Translations under genes and position numbers: made by a program
Shown: piece after piece, positions 7,944 through 16,689 of the stretch
Layout: every line of letters begins with the position of its first letter
How positions within the stretch are numbered: the first letter of the stretch is position 1
Assembly (NCBI GenBank): GCA_049613665.1
Contig: JBMZCV010000011.1
Span: 1 to 51,761, forward strand
DNA from: JBMZCV01 sp049613665
Lineage (GTDB): Bacteria; Bacteroidota; Bacteroidia; Chitinophagales; UBA2359
Direction of reading: 5' to 3'
Length of the DNA: 51,761 nucleotides
Notes under the pieces: generated by a model
Database searches by the model: none
Seen by the model: the letters and a program-made list of their open reading frames with translations, nothing else
Told to the model about the DNA's origin: nothing

Positions 7944-8714
7944 ATGACTCCAGAAAAAACATACTCTAAAAGACGACGTAAGCGTTTTTTAAGCATCAGA
8001 AAAGCTGCTTTTCAAGGAGCTATTTTTCTTTCTTTATCGGCTTTTATGATGAGTTGCAGCAATGGTAGCGATAATAGCCAAGCCATTAATGGCGGCGGTT
8101 CGTGGGATAGCGAAAAGTCCGTAGGTGTGGCTAAACAAGATTTTACAAAAGGTGTGATAACCACTATTGAAGAAACAGAAAAGGATAAATTTACGATTGT
8201 AGATGAGCAAATTGTGCCTAAAAAAGAAGACTCGAGAGTAATTGTAAGAAAGTTAGGTGGCGAAATTGATACCATGACTTTGGCACAGGCTCAAACCGTA
8301 GCCAATAATGACCCTAACACTAATAAGGAGGAATATCGTAGTGGTGGTTCGGGCATGGGCAATATTTTGATGTGGGGCGTAATGGGTTATTTTTTAGGCC
8401 GCAATATGTCGAGACCCATCAATTCTGGTGCTTACAAAAATCAACAGACTTATCAGCGTGTAAATAGTACGACCAACACACAAGCTATGCAATCTCGCAA
8501 AACAGTAGGCAGACCTACGCAAGCGAAAGGCACAGGTGGGCAAACGAAAGCGACTAATAATACACAAACAAAAAGCACGACTAGCCAAACGAAGCCAACG
8601 CCTACTACAAAAACTACACCTACTGCAAAGCCAACAAATAGTTCTAAAGGCTTTTTCAATAATGGTTCTCGCAGCAATAGAGGAAATTCGGGCAGAAGCC
8701 GAACAGGAGGATAG
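7944..8714 (+). CDS. UPF0323-like lipoprotein (tentative)
   Basis: A 256-residue protein from the ATG at 7944; an earlier in-frame ATG at 7908 touches the hairpin and would give an overlong basic leader, so I prefer 7944. The n-region is very basic (KRRRKRF), then a hydrophobic stretch leads to MMSC, a lipobox-like site. The body has a domain with DKFTIVDEQIVPKKEDSRVI followed by a Gly-rich membrane-like segment (GNILMWGVMGYFLGRNM). A Thr/Gln/Lys-rich low-complexity tail ends GFFNNGSRSNRGNSGRS. Order and style match my memory of the UPF0323 lipoproteins of unknown function, but I could not run an alignment. Followed by a terminator. Confidence 0.75.
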   Translation: MTPEKTYSKRRRKRFLSIRKAAFQGAIFLSLSAFMMSCSNGSDNSQAINGGGSWDSEKSVGVAKQDFTKGVITTIEETEKDKFTIVDEQIVPKKEDSRVIVRKLGGEIDTMTLAQAQTVANNDPNTNKEEYRSGGSGMGNILMWGVMGYFLGRNMSRPINSGAYKNQQTYQRVNSTTNTQAMQSRKTVGRPTQAKGTGGQTKATNNTQTKSTTSQTKPTPTTKTTPTAKPTNSSKGFFNNGSRSNRGNSGRSRTGG

Positions 8715-8778
8715 TTTTTTTGCAATACGAAAGAATAGAAAAAGTCGATAAATTTTTTCTAGCCTATCAAATAAAAAC

Positions 8779-8822
8779 AAAAGCTTCAATTGTTCTTATT
8801 TTAGAAACAATTGAAGCTTTTT
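8779..8822. terminator. Bidirectional terminator between converging genes
   Basis: Stem of 16 bp (AAAAGCTTCAATTGTT with AACAATTGAAGCTTTT) and a 12-nt loop, with A and T runs on the two sides. It lies between the UPF0323-like gene and the converging zinc hydrolase gene. Confidence 0.88.
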
Positions 8823-8847
8823 ATATGTTTGTAAGAAAAGGACACTT

Positions 8848-9864
8848 TTAGTCAATACTCAAATTGCTACCTTCATTATCGTGTTTTCGTCCTTTTTGCG
8901 TTCCTTTTTCTTTTGCTTTTTCCAACCGTTCCTTTTCTTCCCTATCAATTTCTGCCAAATCAACTTCTTCATTTAGGCATTTCAAATCTGGCTGACCTGC
9001 ATTAATCCATGCTGTAGTCCAAAAACTACCAACGCTAATAATCGCTTTTTTCATGCGTCTTTCCACCATATCGCCCAGCAAATTGTCGTAAGCCTTCGAA
9101 AACTCTTCACTATACGTTTTTGTTGTCGTTTGTCCACGAGTTTCGTAGCTATATTTCTGGTCGCTCGGAAACGTTTTTGTCAATTCGGCTTCGCCCAACA
9201 ACACTGTATCTAGTGCAATATGGCTTTCCAAAATAAAATCCCAGATATACTCATTCGGATTAGAAATATGCTTTGCCTTTCCTACCCAATAATCATATTT
9301 TTCGCCATACAACTCTGGCAAACGAGACTCCCAAAAACCATGAATGCCTCTTTGATTAGTCATTTGGCCATTATAATTTTTGGTCGTGTGTAGTGGCACG
9401 TGGCCATCGCCTACATAATGTCCCATATCTGCCGAATATCGCAAAATGCGTTGTTTATCACAGTTTTCAAAGGCTCTTGTTAAGCGTTTTAGCACCACCT
9501 CCATATTCCACGGTGCAATGCCATAAGCCTGCAAAGTATCTTCCGTATATTTTGCTACTGCATCATTCCATTTTCGAGGCATCATCTCGAAAGGATATTT
9601 GCCATAATGATCCACATCAATATAATGTCGAGGTGCTTCATCTTCGCTTGCGTAGCGTCTTTTGTCGGGGTCGACAGCGTGTTCGGTCAAATATTCGATA
9701 TTTTTTTTGTAAAAACCAATCATTTCGGGCGGTAGAGTGAATACTGCCAAGCGATTGATGCGTGAATGAGCCCAAAATCCCCACGCTTTTGCAGCCTGAA
9801 AATAAGCAAAGCTACCGCAAAATAGTAGCAGAGCAATGACTAAAAAAGTATTTGTTTTTCTCAT
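8848..9864 (-). CDS. Zinc-dependent phospholipase C / S1-P1 nuclease superfamily protein
   Basis: A 338-residue exported hydrolase. The signal peptide ends at about residue 27, so Trp28 would be the mature N-terminus, which is the first zinc ligand in this family. A trinuclear zinc site can be traced: W28, H33, D66, H80, H149, D153, H159, H175 and E179. The spacings 28-33, 149-153-159 and 175-179 are those of S1/P1 nuclease. The strongest motif is ADMGHYVGDGHVPLH. The tail is charged and low-complexity (EKERLEKAKEKGTQKG), probably disordered. It lies 27 bp downstream of the DUF502 gene on the same strand, so probably an operon. Whether it cuts nucleic acid or phospholipid cannot be decided here. 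Confidence 0.88.
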   Translation of the reverse strand: MRKTNTFLVIALLLFCGSFAYFQAAKAWGFWAHSRINRLAVFTLPPEMIGFYKKNIEYLTEHAVDPDKRRYASEDEAPRHYIDVDHYGKYPFEMMPRKWNDAVAKYTEDTLQAYGIAPWNMEVVLKRLTRAFENCDKQRILRYSADMGHYVGDGHVPLHTTKNYNGQMTNQRGIHGFWESRLPELYGEKYDYWVGKAKHISNPNEYIWDFILESHIALDTVLLGEAELTKTFPSDQKYSYETRGQTTTKTYSEEFSKAYDNLLGDMVERRMKKAIISVGSFWTTAWINAGQPDLKCLNEEVDLAEIDREEKERLEKAKEKGTQKGRKHDNEGSNLSID

Positions 9865-9891
9865 TTATGTAAGTTTTTGTAGTCTGTTTTA

Positions 9892-10545
9892 TCAAAAAGT
9901 GCTATTTTCTTCCTTGTCTTTTTGTACAATATTTGCCTTTTTGCTTACTGAAGTAACACCGCCAGAAACAATAAATTTCATAGCATCAGAAGCATTGATG
10001 TCTTTTAGCAAAATAACGTTTTCTTTAGGAATGATAAATAAATTGCCCGAAAAATTGTAGGAATGTGGAAAATAAACCGCTACTTCTTCTTCCAAACCAA
10101 AATTGCTCATATCGGTTTGTGTAATAAAACCCATCTTTTTTAGCTTCGATTGCTTGTTTAAAATCACCAAAACAGGCGTGTCAAACTTTTGCTCATCGCC
10201 CATAAAAGCTGAAAACAAATCTTGCAACGAAGTATAAATAATTTTTGCCAACGGCAATTTGGTCATTATTTTGGCAAGATACTCAAAAAAAGGAGCTAAC
10301 AAATACGTTTTGCTAAAGTAGCCAATTGCTGTAATACTCGTCAGAATGATGAGCATACTAAGGCCTGGAATACCTAAGTCTATGATATTATCAATATAAA
10401 TAAAAAGTTGATATAATATGTAAAATGTCACGACAAAAGGAGCAATCAATACTAAACCTTGCAAAAAATAGCTAACCAACTGTTTACCTATATTTTCCGA
10501 ATTGTTGTTAATCTTATCGTATCTCTTAGCAGGTAAATTACTCAT
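9892..10545 (-). CDS. DUF502 family inner-membrane protein
   Basis: A 217-residue membrane protein of the DUF502 family. Two membrane segments lie near residues 24-47 (FLQGLVLIAPFVVTFYIL) and 60-77. Typical family features are the LxxGLxxxxPxxxT opening of the first segment, the LPLAKIIYTSLQDLFSAF stretch, and a soluble C-terminal beta domain with VAVYFPHSYN and SGNLFIIPKENV. I use the ATG at 10545, because a longer frame from GTG at 10599 adds an unlikely leader. It is upstream of and probably cotranscribed with the zinc hydrolase. Function unknown in the literature I can recall. Confidence 0.88.
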   Translation of the reverse strand: MSNLPAKRYDKINNNSENIGKQLVSYFLQGLVLIAPFVVTFYILYQLFIYIDNIIDLGIPGLSMLIILTSITAIGYFSKTYLLAPFFEYLAKIMTKLPLAKIIYTSLQDLFSAFMGDEQKFDTPVLVILNKQSKLKKMGFITQTDMSNFGLEEEVAVYFPHSYNFSGNLFIIPKENVILLKDINASDAMKFIVSGGVTSVSKKANIVQKDKEENSTF

Positions 10546-10772
10546 ATTTTTTTGGAAATTTGTAAAACGTTTATTTGCAAATAATGAAGCAAGATACACA
10601 TAATTTTTTTGTTTTTTGTGTAAAAAAATTAGGAACGGTTTAGAAGTAAGATTTTTTTAGCCAAAAATTGTGAGTGCCAATGTAGTAATGAAATTAGCGA
10701 AAAAAAAGTTTGAACTTAAACAAAACTAGCTTATTTTATAGAAAAGAACTTTCACATTTTCTAAAACAAATA

Positions 10773-11843
10773 ATGTTGCAAAATATAACAAAACCAACCT
10801 TACTCGTCGATATACAAAAGTGCAAAGCTAATATCGCTAAAATGGCCCAAAAAGCACAAAAAAGCAAAGTTATTTTTCGTCCGCACTTCAAGACACATCA
10901 ATCAAACGAAATTGGCGAGCTGTTTCGTGAGTTTGGCGTAACAAAAATTACGGTTTCTTCGGTAGATATGGCAAAATTTTTCGCTCAAAATGGCTGGAAC
11001 GATATTACGATTGCTTTTCCTGTCAATATTTTGGAATTGGAAGAAATCAATCTGTTAGCAAAAAATATTCAACTCAATTTGCTAGTAGAAGCAGTAGAAG
11101 TAGCCGAAATTTTAGGAAAAAAAATGAAACACAAAGTTGGCATTTTCATAAAAATAGATACAGGCTATGGCCGTACAGGCATTGATTTTCGAAAAACAAA
11201 TAAAATTGACAGATTGCTCACAACAATAAAACCATATAGCCAACTTGAATGGAAAGGCTTTTTGGCTCATGCTGGACATAGCTACAAAATCAGAAATGAC
11301 CGAACTGCTATTCAAAAAATTTACGATGAATGTAGAGATGCTTTACAGTTTTTGAAACAAAAATATCAACCTGAATATCCACAAATCATCGTTTCGGCAG
11401 GTGATACTCCGACTTGTAGTATAGTCGAAAAATTTGAAGGATTGGACGAAATACGGCCTGGAAATTTTGTGTATTATGACCTTACACAATGGCAAATCGG
11501 TTCATGTGATTTAGACGAAATTGCTGTTGCGATGGCCTGCCCTGTGGTAGCAAAACACGCTGACCGAAACGAAATTATTGTATATGGTGGAGGTGTACAT
11601 TTGTCTAAAGACCGTTTGCAATTGCTCAATGGGCAAACAGTTTGGGGCTATGCAACTCAGTTAAAAACAAACGAATGGACAAATATAAATCGTAATACTT
11701 TTGTCAAATCTTTGTCGCAAGAACATGGAATTGTTCAAACAAATACTTCTTTTTTTGATAAAATAAAAATAGGCGATATACTAGCTATTTTACCTGTTCA
11801 TTCTTGCATGGCTGCTAATTTGCTAAAAATCAAAGCTTTATAA
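10773..11843 (+). CDS. D-serine dehydratase / D-threonine aldolase-like PLP enzyme
   Basis: A 356-residue fold-type III pyridoxal-phosphate enzyme with the alanine racemase-like barrel. The PLP-binding lysine is K40 in RPHFKTHQ. The barrel strands include VGIFIKIDTGYGRTGI and a Gly-rich phosphate region near VSAGDTP. The C-terminal DSD1-type domain ends with PVHSCMAANL; the His343-x-Cys345 pair is the metal site of D-serine dehydratases and D-threonine aldolases. The ATG at 10773 is chosen over an upstream TTG frame at 10710. It stands alone, and the exact D-amino-acid substrate is not determined. No terminator is evident downstream. Confidence 0.88.
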   Translation: MLQNITKPTLLVDIQKCKANIAKMAQKAQKSKVIFRPHFKTHQSNEIGELFREFGVTKITVSSVDMAKFFAQNGWNDITIAFPVNILELEEINLLAKNIQLNLLVEAVEVAEILGKKMKHKVGIFIKIDTGYGRTGIDFRKTNKIDRLLTTIKPYSQLEWKGFLAHAGHSYKIRNDRTAIQKIYDECRDALQFLKQKYQPEYPQIIVSAGDTPTCSIVEKFEGLDEIRPGNFVYYDLTQWQIGSCDLDEIAVAMACPVVAKHADRNEIIVYGGGVHLSKDRLQLLNGQTVWGYATQLKTNEWTNINRNTFVKSLSQEHGIVQTNTSFFDKIKIGDILAILPVHSCMAANLLKIKAL

Positions 11844-12049
11844 ATTTACATTAAATTAAATTAATCTTTTTCTGAAAAAAAGAAAGGCAACATTTTTGTT
11901 GAAAGCTTGATTAAGTGCTAGAATATTACTTTTAGCTAAAGGCTCAATTTTTATAATTTCATTTTCGCTTAAATTATGGCTCAAAAGTTGCGATATAATG
12001 CAACAAAATAGTTTCTGTTTATATTTTTTATTTTTTTATAATACTTTTT

Positions 12050-12144
12050 GCAACTGCTTATGGTAGTTTTTTGAGCGAAAAAAGCTGCATTATAAATGGA
12101 AATAAACATTTTTTCGCCAAAATTGCCATAGTGCAAATCGTTAC
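12050..12144 (+). repeat. R1 interspersed repeat, diverged copy
   Basis: Runs from CAACTGCTTATGGTAG through TTGAGCGAAAAAAGCTGC and TAAATGGAAATAAAC to ATCGTTAC. The interior aligns with the R1 copies at 771-932 and 32547-32664. It fills most of the gap before the TSP3 gene. Confidence 0.65.
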
Positions 12145-12231
12145 TATTTTTTAATCCAAAAAACTTAAACAGCCTTTAGAAAAACATTTAAAAATAACTG
12201 ATTTTTGATAACTTAACATAGCTTTAATACA

Positions 12232-14343
12232 ATGAAAAATAACTCAAAACGCTCTGTAAGCCTACTACTTTATCTTTGTTTAGGTATAAATATTTTACTC
12301 TCAGCTCAATCTACTTACGATACACAGTTTGCGAATGTGAACATGGATTGTGAAGAAGGTAAGCTTTGTTCCACGTTGCAAATAAAAGCCGCTAATGGTG
12401 TAGAGGATTTTGCGATAGGTTCGCACACTTTTTTTGGCTATTTCAACAAAGATGTTGTCAATTTTCCTACTTATTCGAGCATTCATTTTGGCAATGACAA
12501 TCCTTGTTATGTTGGTTTTTCGCCATATCAAGAAGCTGTCTCTGGCCTTGGATTTGATGCACAAACAGGCGAATTTAATTTAAGCACCAATATGATTTTT
12601 GTGAACGAAGGTTGCCCTATTGTTTCGCAAGAATGGATAGATGTGGGCGTTTTTTGCTTCGACATCATTGGTACAGATGCTTCTACTGAAATATGGCTTA
12701 GTCCAAATTTAACTATTGTAAACCTAAACGAAAATGTGCCAAAACACAATCAAGGTACTTTGGGCGAGCTTGATATTACCTTATGTTCGATGAATGATGC
12801 CGACGAAGATGGCCTCACAGACGATGAAGAAATTGCTCTAAACCTCGACCCAAACGATGAAGACACAGATGATGATGGCTTACTTGATGGCGAAGAAATA
12901 AACGAATATAATACTAATCCGCTTTCGCAAGATACCGACAATGATGAACTTACAGATGGCGAAGAAATAAATGAATATAATACAAATCCAAATTTGGCAG
13001 ATAGCGATAATGATAGCTTGGGCGATGCTTTTGAAATTTTGAATGGGCTAAATCCTAATAGCGATGACACAGATAATGATGGCTTAACAGATGGCGATGA
13101 GGTGGCTTATAATGCTGATCCGCTGTCGCAAGATACTGACAATGATGGTATTGGAGATGGCGAAGAAGTGCATGTTTATATGTGTGACCCTACTGATACT
13201 GATACCGACAACGATGGTTTGACAGATGGCGAAGAAGTTAATCAATTTTTTACTAGCCCAACATTGGAAGATACTGACAATGATGGACTTACGGATAATG
13301 AAGAAATATATATATATTTTAGCTTTGCAATGATTGCTGATAGTGATGGCGATAGTTTAACAGATGGCGAAGAAGTAAATACTTATGGTACAAATCCGCT
13401 CGACAATGATACTGACAACGATGGTATTGCAGATGATAGCGAAATTTGGATAGGTACTAACCCACTTTTGGAAGATACCGATGGCGATGGATTGTTCGAC
13501 AATGCTGAACTGAACGATTATGGCACTTTGCCAACCGTAGCAGATACTGATAATGATGGATTGAATGATGGCGAGGAAATAGCTATTAATACAAATCCCA
13601 ACAATCCAGATAGCGATAACGATGGACTGCTAGATAATGAAGAGTTGACAGAGTATGGCACTTTGCCAACCGTAGCAGATACTGACAATGATGGTTTGAG
13701 TGATGGACAAGAAGTGGACATTTTTATCGACCCAAATAATATGGATAGCGATGGTGATGGTGTGCCTGATGGCATAGAAGCTCCAGATGGCGAGCCGATA
13801 GATACAGACAATGACCAAACTTTAGATGCAATGGATCCTGATGATGATGGCGATACCGTTTTGACAGTCAATGAAGATTTGAATGACAACAACAATCCGC
13901 AAGATGATGATACTGATGGCGATGGAATCCCAGATTTTTTAGATACAGATGACGATGGCGATAACGTTTTGACAATAGATGAAGACATAAATAACAATTC
14001 TGACCCAATGGATGATGACACAAACAACAATGGAATACCAAACTATTTGGATACTGATAATAGCAATACAGTTGGCATTTTTGATATTTCGCAGGCTCAA
14101 CTTTCGCTAGAATTATATCCTAATCCAACGCACGAAAATCTATACTTGAATGTTGCGAACTTGCATGCTGCTTTTGATTTACAGATTTATAATACACTTG
14201 GTCAGTTAGTTTTCGACCAACATTTTGAGGCTCAACAAGACATTTTACATTTAAATCTTAGTGATTTTTCAAATGGTTTGTATGTCGCAATAGCAAAAAC
14301 GAAACAGCAAGAAATACTGCGAGCTAGTTTTGTAAAACACTAA
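12232..14343 (+). CDS. T9SS-exported protein with thrombospondin type 3 repeats
   Basis: A 703-residue surface or secreted protein. The signal peptide is about residues 1-25 (ending LLSAQ). Residues 27-180 form a Cys-containing beta domain that may be cohesin-like (inference). From about 185 to 600 there are some fifteen units of about 22-23 residues built on DTDNDGLTDGEE, the calcium-binding thrombospondin type 3 motif, then two longer DDDGD-rich units. The C-terminal 80 residues (YPNPTHENLYLNV ... IYNTLGQLVFDQ ... LSDFSNGLYVAIAK) are a type A T9SS sorting domain, so it should cross the outer membrane through T9SS. The repeats make it strongly acidic. Followed by a terminator; the ligand is unknown. 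Confidence 0.93.
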   Translation: MKNNSKRSVSLLLYLCLGINILLSAQSTYDTQFANVNMDCEEGKLCSTLQIKAANGVEDFAIGSHTFFGYFNKDVVNFPTYSSIHFGNDNPCYVGFSPYQEAVSGLGFDAQTGEFNLSTNMIFVNEGCPIVSQEWIDVGVFCFDIIGTDASTEIWLSPNLTIVNLNENVPKHNQGTLGELDITLCSMNDADEDGLTDDEEIALNLDPNDEDTDDDGLLDGEEINEYNTNPLSQDTDNDELTDGEEINEYNTNPNLADSDNDSLGDAFEILNGLNPNSDDTDNDGLTDGDEVAYNADPLSQDTDNDGIGDGEEVHVYMCDPTDTDTDNDGLTDGEEVNQFFTSPTLEDTDNDGLTDNEEIYIYFSFAMIADSDGDSLTDGEEVNTYGTNPLDNDTDNDGIADDSEIWIGTNPLLEDTDGDGLFDNAELNDYGTLPTVADTDNDGLNDGEEIAINTNPNNPDSDNDGLLDNEELTEYGTLPTVADTDNDGLSDGQEVDIFIDPNNMDSDGDGVPDGIEAPDGEPIDTDNDQTLDAMDPDDDGDTVLTVNEDLNDNNNPQDDDTDGDGIPDFLDTDDDGDNVLTIDEDINNNSDPMDDDTNNNGIPNYLDTDNSNTVGIFDISQAQLSLELYPNPTHENLYLNVANLHAAFDLQIYNTLGQLVFDQHFEAQQDILHLNLSDFSNGLYVAIAKTKQQEILRASFVKH

Positions 14344-14347
14344 ATAG

Positions 14348-14386
14348 AAAAGCATTGTTTTCACTTACGAAAGCAATGCTTTTTTT
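14348..14386 (+). terminator. Intrinsic terminator after the TSP3 gene
   Basis: Stem AAAGCATTGTTTTC with GAAAGCAATGCTTT (one wobble pair), followed by seven T. It starts 5 bp past the stop codon. Confidence 0.88.
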
Positions 14387-14555
14387 ATGAAATGTAGTTT
14401 TTGTATTTTTTTAGCTAAAAAAAAGATTTTTATGGCATTTTTTTTATGAAATAACTCAAAAAATTAGTAACTTTACAAAAGAAGAATAACAGGCAATAAC
14501 AACTATTTTTTTATAAAAAGTTTCAATTTCTTAATATCATAAAAAAAAGATTATT

Positions 14556-14924
14556 ATGAGTAATGTAGTCCAATGGTTTGAAATCGCTACAAATGACCTT
14601 GAAAGAGCTAAAGTATTTTATGCTGCTGTGTTTCAAAGAGAATTTACATTTATAGAAATGCCAGACACTTCTATGTATATGTTTTCTGGCGAAGATGAAA
14701 TGAGTGGCTCGAGAGGTGCTTTAGTAAAATCTAAAGATAACACGCCTTCAATAGATGGCACGATTGTTTATTTTCAATGTGAAGACATTAACAATGAAAT
14801 AAGTAGAATAGAAGCCGCTGGCGGAAAAATACTGTTTCCGAAAACTTCCATCGGCCAATTTGGCTTTATTTCGCAATTCATAGATACAGAAGGAAATAGA
14901 ATAGGCATACATTCCGATAAATAA
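14556..14924 (+). CDS. VOC family (glyoxalase/bleomycin-resistance fold) protein
   Basis: A 122-residue single-module VOC protein. It opens with VVQWFEIATNDLERAKVFYAAVF, the first beta-alpha unit with the usual xDxxRAxxFY pattern. It ends with FIDTEGNRIGIHS, the second metal-side strand. Middle strands include GTIVYFQCEDINNEISRIEAAGGKI. Size and pattern match the lactoylglutathione-lyase-related proteins of unknown substrate that are common in Bacteroidota. Cytosolic, no signal peptide. A TAACTTTA sequence about 85 bp upstream is close to the promoter box. A terminator closes the unit. Confidence 0.9.
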   Translation: MSNVVQWFEIATNDLERAKVFYAAVFQREFTFIEMPDTSMYMFSGEDEMSGSRGALVKSKDNTPSIDGTIVYFQCEDINNEISRIEAAGGKILFPKTSIGQFGFISQFIDTEGNRIGIHSDK

Positions 14925-14944
14925 CAAAAAAAATATCAATCCAT

Positions 14945-14984
14945 AAAAAGGCATTGTTTTCGTAAATGAAAGCAATGCCTTTTT
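14945..14984 (+). terminator. Intrinsic terminator after the VOC gene
   Basis: AAAAAGGCATTG pairs with CAATGCCTTTTT around a loop that can itself pair in part. It starts 21 bp after the stop. Confidence 0.85.
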
Positions 14985-15062
14985 GATTCTCTGTTATTTT
15001 TGAATATTTTTTTGCTTTTTTAAAATAAAAAAATATGAATTTTAGCTATTTTTACAAAAAAA

Positions 15063-15192
15063 TATAACTCTTAGGTCTGAGATTTTTAGCTAAAAATAAA
15101 CCTTCTTTGGCCAAAATAACTACGATATACAGTTATACTTTTTCAGAATAAAGGCATTTTTTTATCAAAATTGTCACAATATAAATAGTTAT
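15063..15192 (+). repeat. R1 interspersed repeat, diverged copy
   Basis: Left part ATAACTCTTAGGTCTGAG and right part AAAATTGTCACAATATAAATAGTTA match the R1 ends; the middle is rearranged. It ends 27 bp before the lipoprotein start. Confidence 0.55.
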
Positions 15193-15219
15193 AAATTTAA
15201 TAAATAAACAAAAATATAA

Positions 15220-15678
15220 ATGATGCAAACTTATTTTTATCAATTTTTGAGTGTTTTATATCTTCTATTTTGCCTAACAGCTTGCAATACCAATGATAGC
15301 AGTGATTTGTCTGGAACATGGCGAGATGTAGATGGTGGTTCTTTGCTAGAGTTTCAACAAACCAACGACAAAGTTGTCGCTTTTTATAGCCAACCAAGCC
15401 AAAAAAGCATGGTGCAATATGGTTTTCAGAAAGGCGACAAAAGCCTCGAAATGGAACGAAACGATATGAAACTGACAGGAAAAGTGCAAGTTCGTTATCC
15501 TGAACCTTTTAGAAGCAATTGTCCAGAGAAAGCAAGCATTTGGACACAGTGTGAATTTGAGATAGATGAAACAGGGCAATTTTTGAGAGGCCGCTGGCTC
15601 GGCAAAGGTTTATCTGATACTTGTACGATTACAAGCTCCAAATGGCTAAATGATGTGTATGAACGAGTGCAAGAATAG
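15220..15678 (+). CDS. Small lipoprotein, lipocalin-like layout (unknown function)
   Basis: A 152-residue lipoprotein. The hydrophobic leader ends with lipobox LTAC, placing the lipidated Cys near residue 22. The mature part starts NTNDSSDLSGTWRDVDGG; the GTW opening and the alternating strands that follow resemble small lipocalin-like beta barrels, but this is only layout. Several Cys later in the chain (SNCPEKASIWTQCEFE, DTCTIT) may form disulfides. A second ATG at 15223 is an equally good start. Preceded by an R1 copy and followed at a distance by an R3 copy. Family not recognised. Confidence 0.75.
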   Translation: MMQTYFYQFLSVLYLLFCLTACNTNDSSDLSGTWRDVDGGSLLEFQQTNDKVVAFYSQPSQKSMVQYGFQKGDKSLEMERNDMKLTGKVQVRYPEPFRSNCPEKASIWTQCEFEIDETGQFLRGRWLGKGLSDTCTITSSKWLNDVYERVQE

Positions 15679-15749
15679 TTTTTTATACGAATTGTCGCAA
15701 GTAATCGAATGTATTTGTGCAAGGTTTTTTTTGGATGTTACTTAAAGTC

Positions 15750-15928
15750 AATGGTTCGGACATTTTTTATAACAATTTTTAGTCTAATAAAAAACACTTT
15801 TTGGCAAGTGAAACATACTATTTTTCAATTCAAAAGGCCATGAAATTTGCAAATATTGGTCGCCTTAGCCTAAAAAAATAGTATGTTTAAACTTTGGCTT
15901 AAAAAAATGCGTAAATGTTCGAACTGTT
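15750..15928. repeat. R3 MITE-like repeat, copy 1 (179 bp)
   Basis: Inverted ends AATGGTTCGGACATTT and AAATGTTCGAACTGTT match at 13 of 16 positions. A second inner pair, AAACATACTATTTTT and AAAAATAGTATGTTT, can form a hairpin. The copy at 21715-21893 has the same length and is close in sequence. No coding capacity and no clear target duplication. Confidence 0.85.
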
Positions 15929-15942
15929 GTTAAAATAAGCCC

Positions 15943-15984
15943 AAAAAGGTGGTAGGTATTTTTTTAATGCCTGCCACCTTTTTT
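15943..15984 (+). terminator. Terminator hairpin of the GGTGGTAGG type
   Basis: GGTGGTAGGTATT pairs with AATGCCTGCCACC using G-U wobbles, followed by six T. Nearly the same hairpin appears at 20318-20350. It could end the lipoprotein transcript. Confidence 0.75.
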
Positions 15985-16277
15985 AATATTTTTTGCCTCG
16001 TATTAAATAAAAATAGAAAATAAAATAATTTATCATTCATAACACATGATAATAAATGAAATGTAAAATATGGAATGATATTTGACACTTGCTAAATAAA
16101 ATTTTGGAATGTTGTACCAAGATTTATTTATCATATTAGGATTATTTTTTGTTAAATATTGTTTTTATCGGTTATGTATTTAATGAAAAAAGCTTTCATA
16201 TTTCTAATGTACTATTTAATACACTGTAATTTAAATCTTCTAAGGTTTTTGAAAAATATTAGCCGTTTGTTGAGATA

Positions 16278-16300
16278 TGACAGATTTTAAAAACCTGTCA
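16278..16300. other. Small hairpin TGACAG/CTGTCA
   Basis: TGACAGATTTT and AAAAACCTGTCA are inverted around a few A residues. No T-run follows, so it is not a standard terminator. Confidence 0.5.
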
Positions 16301-16473
16301 CGTCTAAGCTCATTAAATTTTTTCTTTCAATAACAAGAAAGAAATAACATATTTTTCTAGCCAAAAGAGTCAAATATAAAAAAGAATGGAGACTTATTGT
16401 TTTAGAAATATGTCATTTCTAAAAGTCTCAAAATGTAGAATTACTTAGATTACAGTGCATTTAAGCAATTGTT

Positions 16474-16556
16474 TCGATGTTTTTCAGTATTTAAGAATGA
16501 ACTAATACTGTAATTTTTGATGTGTTAGCAATAAGTTAAATGACTTATTAAATAGT
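16474..16556 (+). repeat. R2 interspersed repeat, degenerate copy
   Basis: Keeps TTTTTGATGTGTTAGCAA and ACTTATTAAATAGTGCT in R2 order. The right terminal palindrome is lost. Confidence 0.55.
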
Positions 16557-16689
16557 GCTGGAGCTAATCTTGGGATAGGTATAATTATAATTTTTCATTT
16601 ATTTTTTGTGAATAGCTTACACAATATTAATGAAGAATATATGATTTTCAACATTTTCTTTGAAATATAACAAATAAAAACAATAGATT

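Larger units (their letters stand above)
15985..16689. other. Long AT-rich intergenic region
   Basis: About 700 bp with no credible gene. It holds the hairpin at 16278-16300 and a degenerate R2 copy at 16474-16556. It is presumably the promoter region of the giant protein downstream, but I cannot point to a clear TAnnTTTG box. Confidence 0.5.

Noticed and set aside
8394..8789. Overlapping minus-strand frames opposite the low-complexity tail of the UPF0323-like gene
   Set aside because: They are shadows of a Thr/Gln/Lys-rich coding tail and have no start context or family match.
13518..14030. A 170-codon minus-strand frame with a regular Ser/Pro pattern opposite the TSP3 gene
   Set aside because: It is the mirror of the TSP3 repeats on the other strand; the plus-strand protein explains the pattern fully.
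12784..14060. Possible CRISPR-like spacing of repeats
   Set aside because: The periodic units are codon-degenerate protein repeats in one open frame, not exact DNA repeats with unique spacers.
15750..15765. A tRNA T-arm-like GGTTCGGA sequence
   Set aside because: It is the inverted end of R3 and no cloverleaf can be drawn around it.
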